This document shows, in pieces, positions 1 through 11,755 of a stretch of 64,000 nucleotides of DNA; the first letter of the stretch is position 1; the number at the start of each line of letters is the position of its first letter. The position numbers were made by a program, and so were the translations under genes. The stretch comes from Mariannaea sp. PMI_226 (taxonomy: Eukaryota; Ascomycota; Sordariomycetes; Hypocreales; Nectriaceae): NCBI GenBank assembly GCA_024336345.1, contig JANFOG010000006.1, positions 682,001 to 746,000 on the forward strand, given 5' to 3'. The notes below the pieces were generated by a model that made no database searches, was not told the origin of the DNA, and was given only the letters and a program-made list of their open reading frames with translations.

Positions 1-373
1 AAAGGATGGAGAGAGAAGGACAGCAATACAAGTAACTTGACACGCTTCTAGCTGCGATGTCAGATACACACACACCAGACCCGTTTCGTTCATTTGTGAA
101 AGAGGTATATAACACTTGAGGCTTCATGTGAAGTACTTGTTGATTTATATCATCATTTTTGTATGTACTACCGTCCAAGGTACCTTTGTCCTGAATGCTT
201 AACACAGCTTGTCAATCCTATAACGAAAGACCATCCCCGTGGGTATCGAAAACGCCACTAGCAACTACTTTTCAACATATCATGAATAATAGAAAAGAGT
301 GAGTAAGAACCAAAACGAAAACAAACAAAAATCACCCAGAAAGAACACCAACACCACCATACACAGCTTGCCC
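1..373. other. intergenic, downstream of first membrane paralog
   Basis: No credible gene. This is the 3' flank of the minus-strand gene that ends at 374; it is A-rich near 300-350, as expected for a fungal 3' end region. Confidence 0.5.
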
Positions 374-1928
374 CTATTTTTTTGCTCTCTTTGGTGGCGG
401 GTCAAACTTGATCTGGATATTGCGGCTCTCGGTGGGAGCAACGGCACCCCAGGAGTTCTTCTTCAACTCCTTGTTCATGCGCTGAGCCTCCCCTTCGTTG
501 GGTCGAGCATCCCTCGACCATCGTGGCGAGATGATCCGAGGGGAGGCTACCCCAAAGCCTGGGCTGAAGAGGGGGGAGATGAGGTTGGACCGGATAGATG
601 TGGATGTCGAAGGGGGCGTGGGCAGAGCTTCAGAGAATGTGTCCACCCGCGGTGAAGGGTGAATGGGTGGTGGCCAGGGAACAGCCATGGACAAGCTCGT
701 TGGCCTCGAGCCTGGTTGTTTAGTGACCTCCACGGGGCTCACACTGATGGACGAACAAGGGGAAGCCATCCCTCGCCCTCCCACCGGCGGCGTGGTCAAG
801 GCGTCCTGGTAGTAATCGCCTCTCGAGATGTCACTGAACTCGGACTCGCGCGCTCGCTCCTGCTGGTAGAAGGCGAACGGCTGGGGGCGGGCCAAGCGGG
901 CTCGCACGCGGGCTCTGCTGCGGTTGCGGCGCTTGCGGTACTGCACGAAGACGCAGCCCGTGAGGAACAGGAGAACAAGAAGGATACCGATGGCAATGCC
1001 AGCGATGCCGCCGCTGGACAGAGAGCTGTTGGAGGGGGACGAGGTCGAACTCGGACCGGATGGCTGGATGGGGGCATCGGTGAAAACGGTACCATTGAGG
1101 CTGACTGGCGTGCCTGCAGTGGGCTTTTGCTGGCAGCCTGCTTCGAGTGCGACGAGGACTATTATTTTGTGAAGCTTGTTAGTGGCCTGGGTTGGGGTTT
1201 TGAGAAGCTGATATGATATGTATGCAAGGTTGGGGTTAAGAACGAACAATTGGAGACGTAGTTGTGAGATCCTCCAGCTCTCACACAAGAGTAACAGCTG
1301 GAATAATAATCCGTAAGCATGACCTTCTTGTCGGCATCACAGTAGTCGTACTGCGTTCTGTCATTGGGAGTCGTGATGCTGGTCTTGAGGGCGTTCTCGA
1401 GGGGCCCGCAGGCCTCGGAGGTTACACATGGGCTGGAGTCGATATGGCTGGCATTGGGATAGCCAAAGATGCAATAGTCGAATGCGTAGCGGAGGTTGTC
1501 TGTGAGAAGAATATGAGTATGAGCAAAACAGTTCTGAGTCTTCCATGTGTATGAACAAATATAGATCAATGTTGGTAGATTTGATAATTGGTAATGTTTC
1601 TTTTTTCTTCTGGCGACTTACACAGATACCAGTCCTGGTCGTTCTGGTCGCCATGGACGTAGTCACTCCCCTCTAAGCATGCGAGGCAACGTTGGAACTG
1701 CTGTCCCTCCGGCTTGCTGTTGAAAGATTGGTCGAGGCAGACAATATCATCACCGGTAGTAGTAAAAGTAGCTGAATCTGTCGAGTTCGAGTCTGAGTCA
1801 GCGCAGAAGGACGCGCATGGCGAGTTGGGCGAGGCACGAAGGGCTGTGGCGCTGAGCGGGTGCTGGGAAAAGATTGACAAGAGGAAGAGCAAAGGAGACA
1901 GATTTGAGTGGCGTATCATGCGAGGCAT
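374..1928 (-). CDS. cysteine-rich single-pass membrane protein, paralog 1 (LPXTG-domain-like fungal family)
   Basis: Predicted type I surface protein of 447 residues. Exons on the minus strand are 1928-1622, 1499-1248 and 1158-374; the ATG at 1928 opens a hydrophobic signal peptide (LSPLLFLLSIF). The ectodomain carries 12 cysteines at positions shared with the genes at 33868 and 42622: C-x3-C, a single C after DIV, RC-x2-C, YC, PC, AC, YDYC, C-x2-C and AGC. A Ser/Thr-rich linker precedes one transmembrane helix (GGIAGIAIGILLVLLFLTG) and an Arg-rich stop-transfer (RKRRNRSRAR). The cytoplasmic tail of about 190 residues is Ser/Pro-rich and basic. I recall such fungal proteins being labelled LPXTG-domain proteins; no sortase-type role is implied. 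A wall or surface sensor role is inference. Gene structure is well supported; function is not known. Confidence 0.85.
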
Positions 1929-4900
1929 TGCTTTATTTTGTTCGTTTGTTTAAATGAGGGCCAGTTTTGTGCGGCCAAGTTCATCAGGCAGTGAGCTCTT
2001 GAAGTTTGGGAGAATGGGAAAATGGGATAATGAAGGTATGTATTATACCGAGTCCGAGTTGGAGAGGGTTGGATGTGCCAGACACAGCGGAGCAATCTTC
2101 ACCTGGAGTTGCACCATAAAAAAAATTGAATAATGACAGTTGACAAAAAAAAAAAAATAAAGTAACAAGGAAGGAAAGAGTTTGTAACAATGATCATGAA
2201 GCATGAAGCAATAAGCAGAAAGGAGGAGAAGGGGAATCTCGTCAAGAGATGGCAAAAGACTTGGCTGAGCTCATGTCGAGTAACCAACGAGCCAACTATA
2301 CCGCCAAAATATCCCCCCTCATCTATAGCCCAACCAGGGTATGCAGCATACTTGTTGTCCTCTTACTCCACAAGATTGCAATTTTTAGAAATGGCCCCCA
2401 GACGGCCACGAGAACCATGAATCTGTGAGTCTCGTTACCCCCTTTGCAAGTTGTAACATTTTGGGCTGCAGTTTTTTTTGCCGCCGAGAGTTGATGCAAT
2501 TCACAACACTATTGAGGTCTCCCCCATGTTAGTGCTATGTAGTGGAGTGTTAGCCGAGCACAGTGGGTTGGCTCAGTTGGCTACCCGCCCGTCGGAAGAG
2601 CCAATCACCGCCAGCAGATTGAGTTCCTGGGGCGCCAGGGGACGGGCGCTTACAGGCACGATGTTGTCGCTAGCTCTGCACATCTCTTTTGTTCGTCCGG
2701 AGTAGGTTATGTGTGTTGTGTGCTTTGTCGCCTAGCTCGGGGGGATACAAATTAGGTAGTTAATGTTAATCAGTTGATCCGAGTGCACGCCTCACAAGGA
2801 CCTGCCTTATCCAGGCTGCCGGGTCCAACCTGATCATCTCTCTTCTTCAAGCCTTTCAAGATCAGATAACAGGTGCTGAACAAATAACAAAAGCAACCTA
2901 CCTACAATGCAGAACCCCGACATAATTGGACTCGCATGAGAAAGTTCAATCGCTGTTCCGTCTGAGATTTTGTCAGCTCAGGGGGGGACCAGCACAACAA
3001 ATGTGCTAGCTCGCTCTGTGCTTCGTAGGGCTGTGTGATCTGCTCTTGTCACCCTGCATTCCCCAGAAGCTAGGGTAGCTATCACAACTCCATTGACTGC
3101 AAAAACGTAAACTCCCCCTCGCTTACCTTGAGCCATGACTTGGGCGATTGGTGTGGACAACCAAGACAGCCAACCTCCAAAGTAGCGACTGAGTTCTGCT
3201 CGTCTTGCTGTTTTCCTTTTAGAAAGATAAGAACAAGTGCCGTTCAAGGAGATTCCCCTCATGATACGCTTCCAAAGATAGCTCGCCCTTGGCCACCTTG
3301 TATGGCCGCCTTGCCGCAGCCAACATGCATGAGACGCATTTGTCATGCCCGCCGCCAAGGCCAACACACCAAGTTGTTTTGTCTGACCACTCTGTTGGTG
3401 TCGTGGCTGACGTTCGCGATCTCAGACCCGTTTTTATGTTGATTTGGAGCTCGAATAGCCATATCTCTCATTGTATGATCTTGTCATATTTTCCCTGTCG
3501 ACAGGGTCGGTGTGGGATCGTGTGGAGGAGGTTCGGCCGGATTCTTGTCCTCACAAGGACATTTCTTATGCGTTTTGGTAAAATCCTAGAGTGACGTCAG
3601 CCCTGAATCATAGTAACTTTCGCCAATTGCTGATGAGATCACGGACGCTTCTGAGAGTTGAACTTTCAAGGGTTTTTATCTCTGCCAAAGCGTCAGCTGG
3701 AGACTTTACTTATAGCCTTCAGTTTAGCAAAATGGAATTCTTATCCATTGCGCAATCACACCATTTTTCTGCAATTTGCCGTTTTGGTCCCATGGATTTC
3801 AATTTCGGCATCGTGGGGAATCGGAGGTGGAGTGGATATTGAGATTCGGGGACGAACTGAACACAAAACTGGAATCGCGCGATTTCTCGGGTAATAAGAC
3901 CTAGATTCGAGGAAATAGACATCTTCAAATCATATTTAAATTGTCTTCTTGTTAAGACGGTAGGCCGCTTATGCAAAGTACCGGATTTTCAGGTAGAGTG
4001 ATCCGAGACGAGGCTGCGGCTGGGAGCAAACAAACGGCATATCTGCGATTGATTGATCCAGCCGTAGATTGTACTTTGGGGAAAGTCTAGAAACCTATCA
4101 GCAGTCTCTAAATACCAAAGGATCTTCTCTGAAAAGAATACCTGACCGTGGCACGTCCAAAGAGATCAGACGGGGCGCGTTGTATCTCACATCATCTCTG
4201 TGTGGCTATGTAACCGTTTCAGCCTGCAAGTGTCATCAGTGGAAATTACAGAAGGGTTTGGGGTTTATTTTAGTGATATTAATGCGTCTTCTGAATTGGG
4301 TTGCAATGCTAATGAACCTGTTGAGGTGCCGGCACGCGGTAGGTTTCATGATCGTACCTGAGCACCATTGGTGATATCAAGGGCGGGGACGTACTCTGAA
4401 GGAGATGCTATGTTCAACCTGTGATGGAAGGTTTTTTCCTAATATTCCTGTTTAATAATGAGGTGGAATTCTCAAACACAAATCTTTGAGGAGATGTAGC
4501 CACGTTATGGCTTGGTTGAAATGTGGCTGCAACTGCCTTCCCGTGTCTAGGTACCTTACTTGGGGGACAATTGGGCAGTCGGCAGAATCAAGCCTCGTCC
4601 AGGGAAGTGACAAGATCAACGGAGGCCCAACAAACCTCCATTGTGTCGAGGAGCATGGTATGGGATATTTGCCCTTGTGTAATAGAAATGTGATGACTAC
4701 GGGGATAGTAAGGAAGATGAACTCTCTATACCAAGCCAGCAATCAGCTGTTTAAGTACAGATATAAATGATTAATATTTATTTCCTTCTTTTCTTTACTC
4801 CTTACGATGATGGGGATCTTCTCAACGATGATATTCGTCAAGCTGAACCCAATCACATACTTGCTAATGAGATTTTTATTCTTACTAACAACGCACTTTC

Positions 4901-6589
4901 AGTTGGAGCATCTGATAGGCTTGACTTCAGTCACGCGGCACCAAGAGGTATCCATGCCTCAATCTCACTGAACAAATAGAATGGTGTCAAGTATCATGAG
5001 TGCTCCAGGTCAATGCTCATCTCCCCCCAATCTGTAAGTCTCTCGTCGTACCTACTTGGCAGACATGTTCCCCCCTCCCCCCAATTTTCCCGTGCCGCAA
5101 TTTCTCCAACTAGAACAATTTCACCACCCCCCCCCCCCCCCAACAAAGGACTGATGTTGGTTGTTTCCTGTGTACTATTCCCCTTCAGAAGGTAATGGGT
5201 ATCTTTAACCTATATTCTCTGCTTTCCGCCATTCTATCCCGCGGCACTATCGTTGGCAAAGGCTGACAAAGAAGGCAAGGCAGCAGGAGGGTACTTTTAC
5301 ATTCGTGAACAACCCCAGCGAAGTAGTTTGATGAACTAAAGAAGATCGCCCCTTACATACGGAGAGGAGTTCTAAGACAGTACCTCCTTCTGTTGACCCA
5401 AGTTGATCACCAGAGCGACACGTCAGATGAGCACAGAGGGTGTGTGTGACTGCCCATGCAGGACATTCAAGACACAGCACTCCACTGAGGCTTTTTCTAT
5501 TGACGGCCAACAAGAGGCACAGCATTCGTACATGGTGGGCCGAGATCGGGACCTGAGCTCTCTGAATGCTACGATACGACATTGTACTATGTAGACACTG
5601 GTAGATAAATGGTATCTGGGGACAAGACATGGATGTGTTGAGACCATAGATAGAAATGGACAATGGACAGTGGATAACTAATGAGCCGGCTTCACTCGCT
5701 TTTCACGGCATATAAAGCTTACTAGAATACCCAGGGTATCCCCATCCAAGTGATCGTTTCCCTTCGAAACCAGGCAGTATCAGTAGCACAGAATCTTGAC
5801 TATACGTCACCTACATCTTGACTGCTGGAGAACTGCATAGCAATTGGTGAAATAAGGAAAGTCCCAAGTACAGCACCTTGCATACCCAATGCCCTTTGCG
5901 TGATTCGGCTCCACACCTCCATTCCACCTTCTGAGAGACTTGGTGTTTCAAGGATGTGTCGTGGCATGGAGCGTGTGCTGTGACATGGGTGTGCTGAGTT
6001 GGTAGATCACGATAATCAGACGAGCGCGGATTAGAAGCAATCACAGTTAAGAAGAGGCCTGAAGCGCCTCCCAGTTCTGAAATCGGGAACGGGCTTGGGG
6101 GCAAAGCCATCCACACACATCTCTAAGGAGATGAGAGAAGCTAGATATGTCCCGAGATGGTATTTCGCTATCTCCACAACGTTCTTTTGAATACGGGGCT
6201 CTTTGAAGTGAGCATTACAGGACCAAGTGCTGGCTTTCCTTGACCCTGGAAGAAAAAGCCCCAATATAAAGATGATCAGAGATATCACACCAGACAAACC
6301 CTCTCACAAAAACAAGGTGGCATAGGCCATCGATTGGCCAGAGCATGGACTTCCCAACCAGAGAGGCTGCCACCATGCAATGGCTAATCCAGGGATTCCC
6401 TGCCACTATACAAGCAGAATAGTGGAAATTGAATTGAAGGTCCACATCCCCATTTTTTCATGCCCAGTACTGTTCAGTAGAAGGGGTATTTAGTCACTAC
6501 TCCAAAGAGGCCAAAGGTCTGGGATAGGAGTACCTATGACGAAATGGGTAGGTGGAAAGTTGAGACCATACTCTGAAAGGACTATATTT
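1929..6589. other. long intergenic stretch
   Basis: About 4.7 kb with only short reading frames and no recognisable protein. It holds a poly-A run near 2143-2157, a 15-base C run at 5127-5141, and the likely promoter of the minus-strand gene that starts at 1928. I see no RNA gene or repeat array. Confidence 0.5.
5127..5141 (+). repeat. poly-C tract (15 bases)
   Basis: Uninterrupted run of 15 C on the plus strand in noncoding DNA. Such mononucleotide runs vary in length between isolates and are prone to sequencing error. Confidence 0.9.
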
Positions 6590-7009
6590 TTAATCGCATC
6601 TCGGGGATCCCGGCCTCTTGGTGGACACTTCTTCGAGACGCTTGACCACCAAGGCTTCTAGCGCAGTTATTTGATCGGTACTAAAAGCATTTCGATGTGT
6701 TTGGTGAAGCGATTTTCGATCGCTGTCGGAGGGGTTGTTGTCGATGTAAGTGTTACAATTAAAAACCAAGTAAATAGGTAGGTTACCGTTGACTTGAAGG
6801 CTGCCTTCTCCCTTGAGTTCGATATTGTTCCATGAAGTCGAATGCTGGTGATGGGAAACTTGAGGGATCGTCTGAGACTCAGTGGGTGCTTGGATGGTGG
6901 GCAAAGACTTGGCGGTGCCCTGTTGTGACTTCTCATTCCGCGCACTCTGAAATGGACGCACCGATTTCTGCAATCGCAGCCGAGCCTTTTTCGCAATTAC
7001 TGAGTTCAT
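6590..7009 (-). CDS. small protein with NLR-partner-like Gly/Gln/Asn-Gly motif
   Basis: Candidate 139-residue protein from an ATG at 7009, with no signal peptide or membrane segment. Its N-terminus is basic. The notable part is STSWNNIELKGEGSLQVNGN at about residues 57-76. It resembles STYTNCTKKGKGVQINGI in the STAND-like protein encoded divergently at 8726: ST, an aromatic, Asn, then K-G-x-G-x-Q-[IV]-N-G. Short motifs of this kind occur in fungal amyloid signalling proteins (HET-s-related and similar), usually in adjacent genes, so a partner role is plausible but inferred. A possible intron (GTAACC near 6782 to CAG near 6725) would replace the C-terminus and cut the motif short after Val-Asn. 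Moderately likely to be a real gene. Confidence 0.4.
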   Translation of the reverse strand: MNSVIAKKARLRLQKSVRPFQSARNEKSQQGTAKSLPTIQAPTESQTIPQVSHHQHSTSWNNIELKGEGSLQVNGNLPIYLVFNCNTYIDNNPSDSDRKSLHQTHRNAFSTDQITALEALVVKRLEEVSTKRPGSPRCD

Positions 7010-8725
7010 TGGGAGCTACTCTGAGCGAACCTTTGAGTGTCTGGGCTGTGTGACAAACCGGCTAGGAAATTTTGGGTTGATTGATGGAATTGTTTGACTG
7101 TGCGTAAAAAGTGTGTGTGGGGGGTGAGATTCGTGCTCAAAGAGGGCTGTCTGGCGCTAGGTAGAGCGGGCCGTGCCTGTTGGATCAGGTAAGGTAAACT
7201 AGGACATTCCTCCCTGCTAACCCAGGTACCCGTGGGTACTTACGGCTACCGACTTCGCCTATCCTCCAACAAACCCGAGGTCATGCATAATAGTGCATGC
7301 AAAGGTGTGTATGAAATCGACACATCGACCTCATTCTTCAAATCAATCAACAGATGACGAGAACCTGTATCATCCATCTATAGATTTCCAGTATGAAGTT
7401 GCATAACAGGAATGCGAATTCACTGTGGAATTTCAAAAGCAATGTCAATGACAGGAAGTGTCCCTAAAGGACAAGGATCAAGGGCAAGAAGACAATCTTG
7501 GAACAGAATCTTTTTTGAATTCTTCATCTCATCATGCGCAAGGCCATGTTGGGCCTCAAATTTCCTTCACACCCTTACAATTGTAGTACTTCGCCTCATC
7601 AGCTTCGCCAAGTACATGCATATTCTCAATCGGTGTCACCCTGCCGAGCATGCTGGCCGCTGCGCCTTGTCCTTCCGTCCTCTACCCAACGTCGTCACGC
7701 AATGGCCTCCTAACCAAAACGTGCTTCTCTCTCCTTCATGGATCGTTCTACTTTCTTAAACACAATTGAAATTTGCGCGTTTCCATCCCATTTGGTTATC
7801 TTGAGGCCCCCAGACGGCCGTTCCCCCGGGCTTGCCGATATCACCTCTGGTGATCATAGGACTCTCTTTGGTGTAAGGATATCTTGATCATCTTCTGTTG
7901 GTTCCCATTTACTTGCTTCATCTTTCAAGCTCTCTATTTGGGTAGAGACCCACTCATCCCTCAAAATAATTTCCTCTTTGTTTGCTATCATCAATTTTGT
8001 TCAATGCTGTTATGAATATACCGCCAGTTACACGGAAAGTTATCAAATAACCACTTTGCTTCGAACAGTACCACGCCAAAAGTCTGCTTGGGAGTAGCAA
8101 GAAAGAAAATTGAGAAGACGTTGCCGACATATTTCGAAAGTCTCGCTCTTTCGATTCTAAGCGCCCTTGAAGATCCGTTCTCAACTGTGGTGGGTGGACT
8201 CGATGTCTGGTTTGCTGGCATCCCAACCCCTTTCTCACAAATTTTCGAAAAGGCGTCAGCTACCCAAGTTCGTCGCCTATCAACAGCTCTCACCGACAAT
8301 TTGCCTGGTTGCCTTATGACTCTCTTGGTTGTTTCGTTAATCTCTTGTCTCTGGCGAGGTCGTACTCCGCCCCCAATGAGGCTCTGCCTCGCCAACTATT
8401 CCCAATTCACGCTCTGCTAGAAGAGATTTTTCTTGAATTCAGCAACTTGATGCCCGATTCATGCCTTTGAAACCTTCCTTCTGGCCTTTCGAAGCGGCCA
8501 TGGTAACCATCTCATAGGATTTTCCCGGTGCCACGTTATTGCAGCCATCACCAGTCTTGCACATTTGCACACCATCTCGCAGACATTGCAACTGGAATTC
8601 ACGAAGCCATCACCAAAATCGACCTTTCTGTGCCTTCACCGCCATTTCTATCGTGCTCTATTCGAATCTCTTCCTGCCCAATCTCGAAACTATCGTCATG
8701 TGGCCTGGCTTTCGCACCTGAAGCA
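7010..8725. other. divergent intergenic region
   Basis: About 1.7 kb between the small minus-strand gene and the STAND-like plus-strand gene. No coding sequence is convincing; it probably holds both promoters. The frame of the downstream gene stays open from 8528 without an ATG, consistent with an untranslated leader. Confidence 0.45.
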
Positions 8726-9733
8726 ATGGCCGAGATTGTTGGGGTCGCTGCTTCGGCAGCCCAGTTGGCTGGGATTTGCTTCTCGTTGCTAGACATAATA
8801 AAAAAGATAAAAGGAGGCTCTTCAGCACTCAAAAGATATCATCAACAACTCCAAGAGCTCAGCAGCCTCTCTGACTCCATTTCCAAAAACCCCCTTCTTC
8901 AAACTCCTGAGATTGGAGATCAGACACATACAATCTTGTCAATCATTCAAGACAATTGTCTTAACTCTTTACTTCAGAAAAATCGGTGGCTTCAGACTTG
9001 GGGCCTATTTCATAGAGAGCGAGATATCATTGACATTTTTGCCGTGCTTGAACGCCAAAAAGCAAGTCTCTCTCTGGCCATCGAAGACATCCAATCCAGA
9101 GCACTGTATCAGATCCAAACAGACATCAACATCATGGCTCAAAACTCTTCCAGCTCTGACCACAAAGCGCTGGACCAATCTCCTGAACGTGCTTCCGATC
9201 AAACCCCCCCAACGATCTTTAGATCGTCAACTGGCTGGGTACACACTAGTCCTCTAGAAAGAACCTTGACTGGCCTTTCCAACATGATAGCAACTGATAC
9301 CCAAATTATTGGACAAGGAATCTACCAAGGCGCATTGGACAAGAGTATCCCTCACACTCAAATGCCTTCGCGTTCCGAACAGAATCTCCCGCAGTCAAGT
9401 GCGTGGGATAATTGTTCAGCAGGAAACGGGGTTCACCAAATCAATGGTTCTGCGGCTTTTCTTCGGGTCAATCTGGGAAAGAAACAGTCGATTGGAGCGG
9501 GATCTACCTATACAAACTGTACGAAGAAAGGAAAAGGGGTTCAAATCAATGGAATCAATGTGATTGATCATGGTTCTAACTTCTCCACTGATGATTTTGA
9601 GGCTCATGGCAGTTGGAAAGGGTGTCATCATCTTGGCGTGCCTTCTGATGGCTCTCAATCTTCTCAACAACCGAATACTTCCGACGACGAGAGTACTCAG
9701 CTCAATGGCCACACGCTTACTCAAATCCCGTAA
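8726..9733 (+). CDS. STAND/NACHT N-terminal-domain-like protein (SesA-like), no NTPase domain
   Basis: 335 residues from the first ATG (8726). Residues 1-140 (MAEIVGVAASAAQLAGICFS...) look like the helical N-terminal domain that precedes NACHT or P-loop NTPase domains in fungal STAND/NLR proteins (SesA/Fungal_N type): a hydrophobic first helix, a helix ending in ALKRYHQQLQELSSLSDSI, and the conserved-looking ALYQIQTDIN segment. No Walker motifs follow, so this is an effector-domain-only protein. The C-terminal half has two Gly/Asn/Gln repeats: GNGVHQINGSAAF (about 232-244) and STYTNCTKKGKGVQINGI (about 259-276). This matches the layout of stand-alone effectors with amyloid-type signalling motifs in incompatibility and cell-death systems. 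The domain call is from recalled family patterns, and the amyloid role is inference. Confidence 0.65.
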   Translation: MAEIVGVAASAAQLAGICFSLLDIIKKIKGGSSALKRYHQQLQELSSLSDSISKNPLLQTPEIGDQTHTILSIIQDNCLNSLLQKNRWLQTWGLFHRERDIIDIFAVLERQKASLSLAIEDIQSRALYQIQTDINIMAQNSSSSDHKALDQSPERASDQTPPTIFRSSTGWVHTSPLERTLTGLSNMIATDTQIIGQGIYQGALDKSIPHTQMPSRSEQNLPQSSAWDNCSAGNGVHQINGSAAFLRVNLGKKQSIGAGSTYTNCTKKGKGVQINGINVIDHGSNFSTDDFEAHGSWKGCHHLGVPSDGSQSSQQPNTSDDESTQLNGHTLTQIP

Positions 9734-10344
9734 TGGGTAAATGGATTGCCAATACCTACCCGGTCTATCTGATGATGAATTGTCTTGATTTGCCCTTCGT
9801 CGGGTGAGCAGTTGCTTAGCTTGATGCTGTGCACAGGATTGAATGAGGGTTGGAGAAAGTTTTTTTTATCACTATAAACACACTCTTTTGGCAATATTCT
9901 GCTTGTTAGGCTTTGTAAGAGTCTATCTTGAATTCACTCATTATTTTATACTGCCTTACCTTACTTAGATAAATTACATTCTTTATAGACAATGGAATTT
10001 GTGTTTACTGTCTTCTTATAATGGGCATTTATAATTCCGAAGTATTGCTTTACAACCCTCTACTAACTGTGCGAGCAAGCTGGGTAGAATAATTAGTTGT
10101 TGTTTTCATAAAACTAGTTACAACTGCTGTAGTGCGATATTCAATAAATTGCCTGATCTCAACTGTTACTTACCTATCCTTAGTAGGTTTCTTGTATAAT
10201 AAAAGAGAAAGGAACTGCCTGCGCTGAAGACGCGATAATGCTCAGATTGGGGCACTAATAACGTCCTTTTGAACAATGTCTTCCCCACATAATTAAAGAA
10301 GACAATCAGGAAGAAAACCAAAAATAAAACGCCCTTAACTAACT

Positions 10345-10441
10345 TGGCTCTCATTTGATGCTTCAGCCAGGATATGAATTACCTTTGTCCCAGGCGTAAT
10401 ACTGCAATTACAGACTGATGAAGTTAACTCAATTGAGTCTT
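10345..10441 (+). repeat. diverged direct repeat, left copy
   Basis: About 97 bp that aligns with 16965-17081 in the same orientation. Exact shared words in the same order are GGCT, CAGCCAG, CAGGCGTA, TACTGCAA and TTAACTCAATTGAG (10424-10437). Spacing differs by small insertions. It could be the remnant of a transposon end, solo LTR or MITE. Confidence 0.6.
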
Positions 10442-11042
10442 AGCAAGCCCCTTGCCGCGTTCAAAACTGCAGACTTCCAGTGTTGGGACGTCGTCAGCCT
10501 CTCTACAACATCTCTGCAATAATGTATTCAATACTTGTCTGACCGGTACAGCAACGCTTGTACTCATCAAACAATGCGCCTCAACCAATTTAGATATCCA
10601 TAGGTTGGGGATGAGACGAATATTCCAATGGAACCCAGGCCCCACCCCACAATGACCTACCTGCTTCGTGGCACGGCTATCCGCGGTAACGCGAAATACT
10701 GCACTACATTATTTTTGTACGGATATGTCCAATAAAAACTACTACCGGAACCGTCCTCCTGAAGATTCCTAGCTATGTCGGCCAGGACACTCTGACCACA
10801 GGTTCCAAATACAACCGAGAATCCTACATTGGTTAGTATTATGCCGGCTATTGTCAGAATAATTGAGAGCCTCTAGAGAGTGAAGAGCCCTGAAGCCGAG
10901 GACAGTTGTTTGGTAGCAAAGGGTAAAGGAAGGGTCATCTTAATAGACACTTAAGACCTTTTTTTGCCTTATGCCTAGAGAGACTACCTAATCTGAGCTC
11001 TTTTTTCATCACAATCTATTAAAGTCCCACCCAACCTTCACC

Positions 11043-11058
11043 ATATATATATATATAA
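11043..11058 (+). repeat. (AT)n microsatellite
   Basis: Alternating AT run in AT-rich noncoding DNA, just downstream of the interrupted minus-strand coding block. Confidence 0.8.
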
Positions 11059-11139
11059 CAGAATATAAGCAATTTATGAATTTCATTTTTATTCTTTATA
11101 TGATAAAATCTGCTATGCCCTTTCCGTCTATTATTTATT

Positions 11140-11620
11140 TTAGACCTTCAGCTTGAGATATACCGTACCAGTATGCTTAAGCTCTCGTTCTCTAACAAAA
11201 GCATCATTTCTCCAAATTTCGTAAAATATCTTAATAGATGCCATTCCCTCCTCGTATCTATAATGCGATGTTATTTCTGCCCTAGGGAGCTTGAACCTTG
11301 TATCCTTGATCCTGTCAATCATAACATCCGGTTGCTCTCCCGGAACCAACTCGAATATGACCCCCCCCCCCCCCGGCAGATCCTTCTCGTTCTCACGTGG
11401 GTATCGCTTCAGCACATTGAGACGCATATCGTTCAGCATGGCTGCCGCGGAGGGATCAGCATCGGCGGCAAGAAGGGGGATGAGAAGCTTTAAACCGTCG
11501 TACACGGGTGAGAGAAAAGATGAGATCATGGGGACGGGAGAGTTGGTTGGGATGAAGGATGGGTAACCTGTGCCGATGGAACTGACGACCATTTCGAAAC
11601 ATAGTTGGCTAGCTCTTCAA
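11140..11620 (-). pseudogene. orphan 3' reading frame continuing the large unknown protein
   Basis: A minus-strand frame open from about 11620 to the stop at 11140. It encodes a coding-looking sequence (SSFLSPVYDGLKLLIPLLAA ... RNDAFVRERELKHTGTVYLK). The large gene upstream stops at 11756 in another frame, and a third frame is open between them (EHITVTTNSD ... ELANYVSKW). I found no clean GT...AG intron that joins all three. Either an unusual intron or frameshifts separate this piece from the large gene. It contains a 14-base homopolymer (11361-11374) read as Gly codons. This is probably the disrupted C-terminus of the neighbouring gene. Confidence 0.4.
11361..11374 (+). repeat. 14-base C tract inside an open frame
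   Basis: Fourteen consecutive C on the plus strand, read as Gly codons on the minus strand. Length change here would shift the frame. Confidence 0.9.
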
Positions 11621-11755
11621 TTGGACAAGTGACTTCAGATGTATCTCCTTGTTTATGTTGAAGGGAATCGAAATTGGTAGTGGCGGCTCTAGACGAGGAT
11701 GATGGACAAAGCCAGGGGTCACTTGAAGTCGTGTTTTCTGGATCAGAGTTGGTGG

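Larger units (their letters stand above)
9734..11139. other. AT-rich intergenic region
   Basis: Visibly more AT-rich than its surroundings, with long T runs and an (AT)n stretch at 11043-11058. It contains the left copy of a diverged direct repeat (10345-10441). No gene is recognised. The composition could reflect old repeat-induced mutation. Confidence 0.5.

Noticed and set aside
374..1928. Bacterial sortase anchor in the first membrane paralog
   Set aside because: Although similar fungal proteins carry an LPXTG label, no LPXTG sequence precedes the membrane helix here and fungi lack sortase.
2563..2610. tRNA-like segment (GGTTGGCTCAGTTGGCTAC)
   Set aside because: An A-box-like start only; no matching B box or pairing acceptor stem follows.
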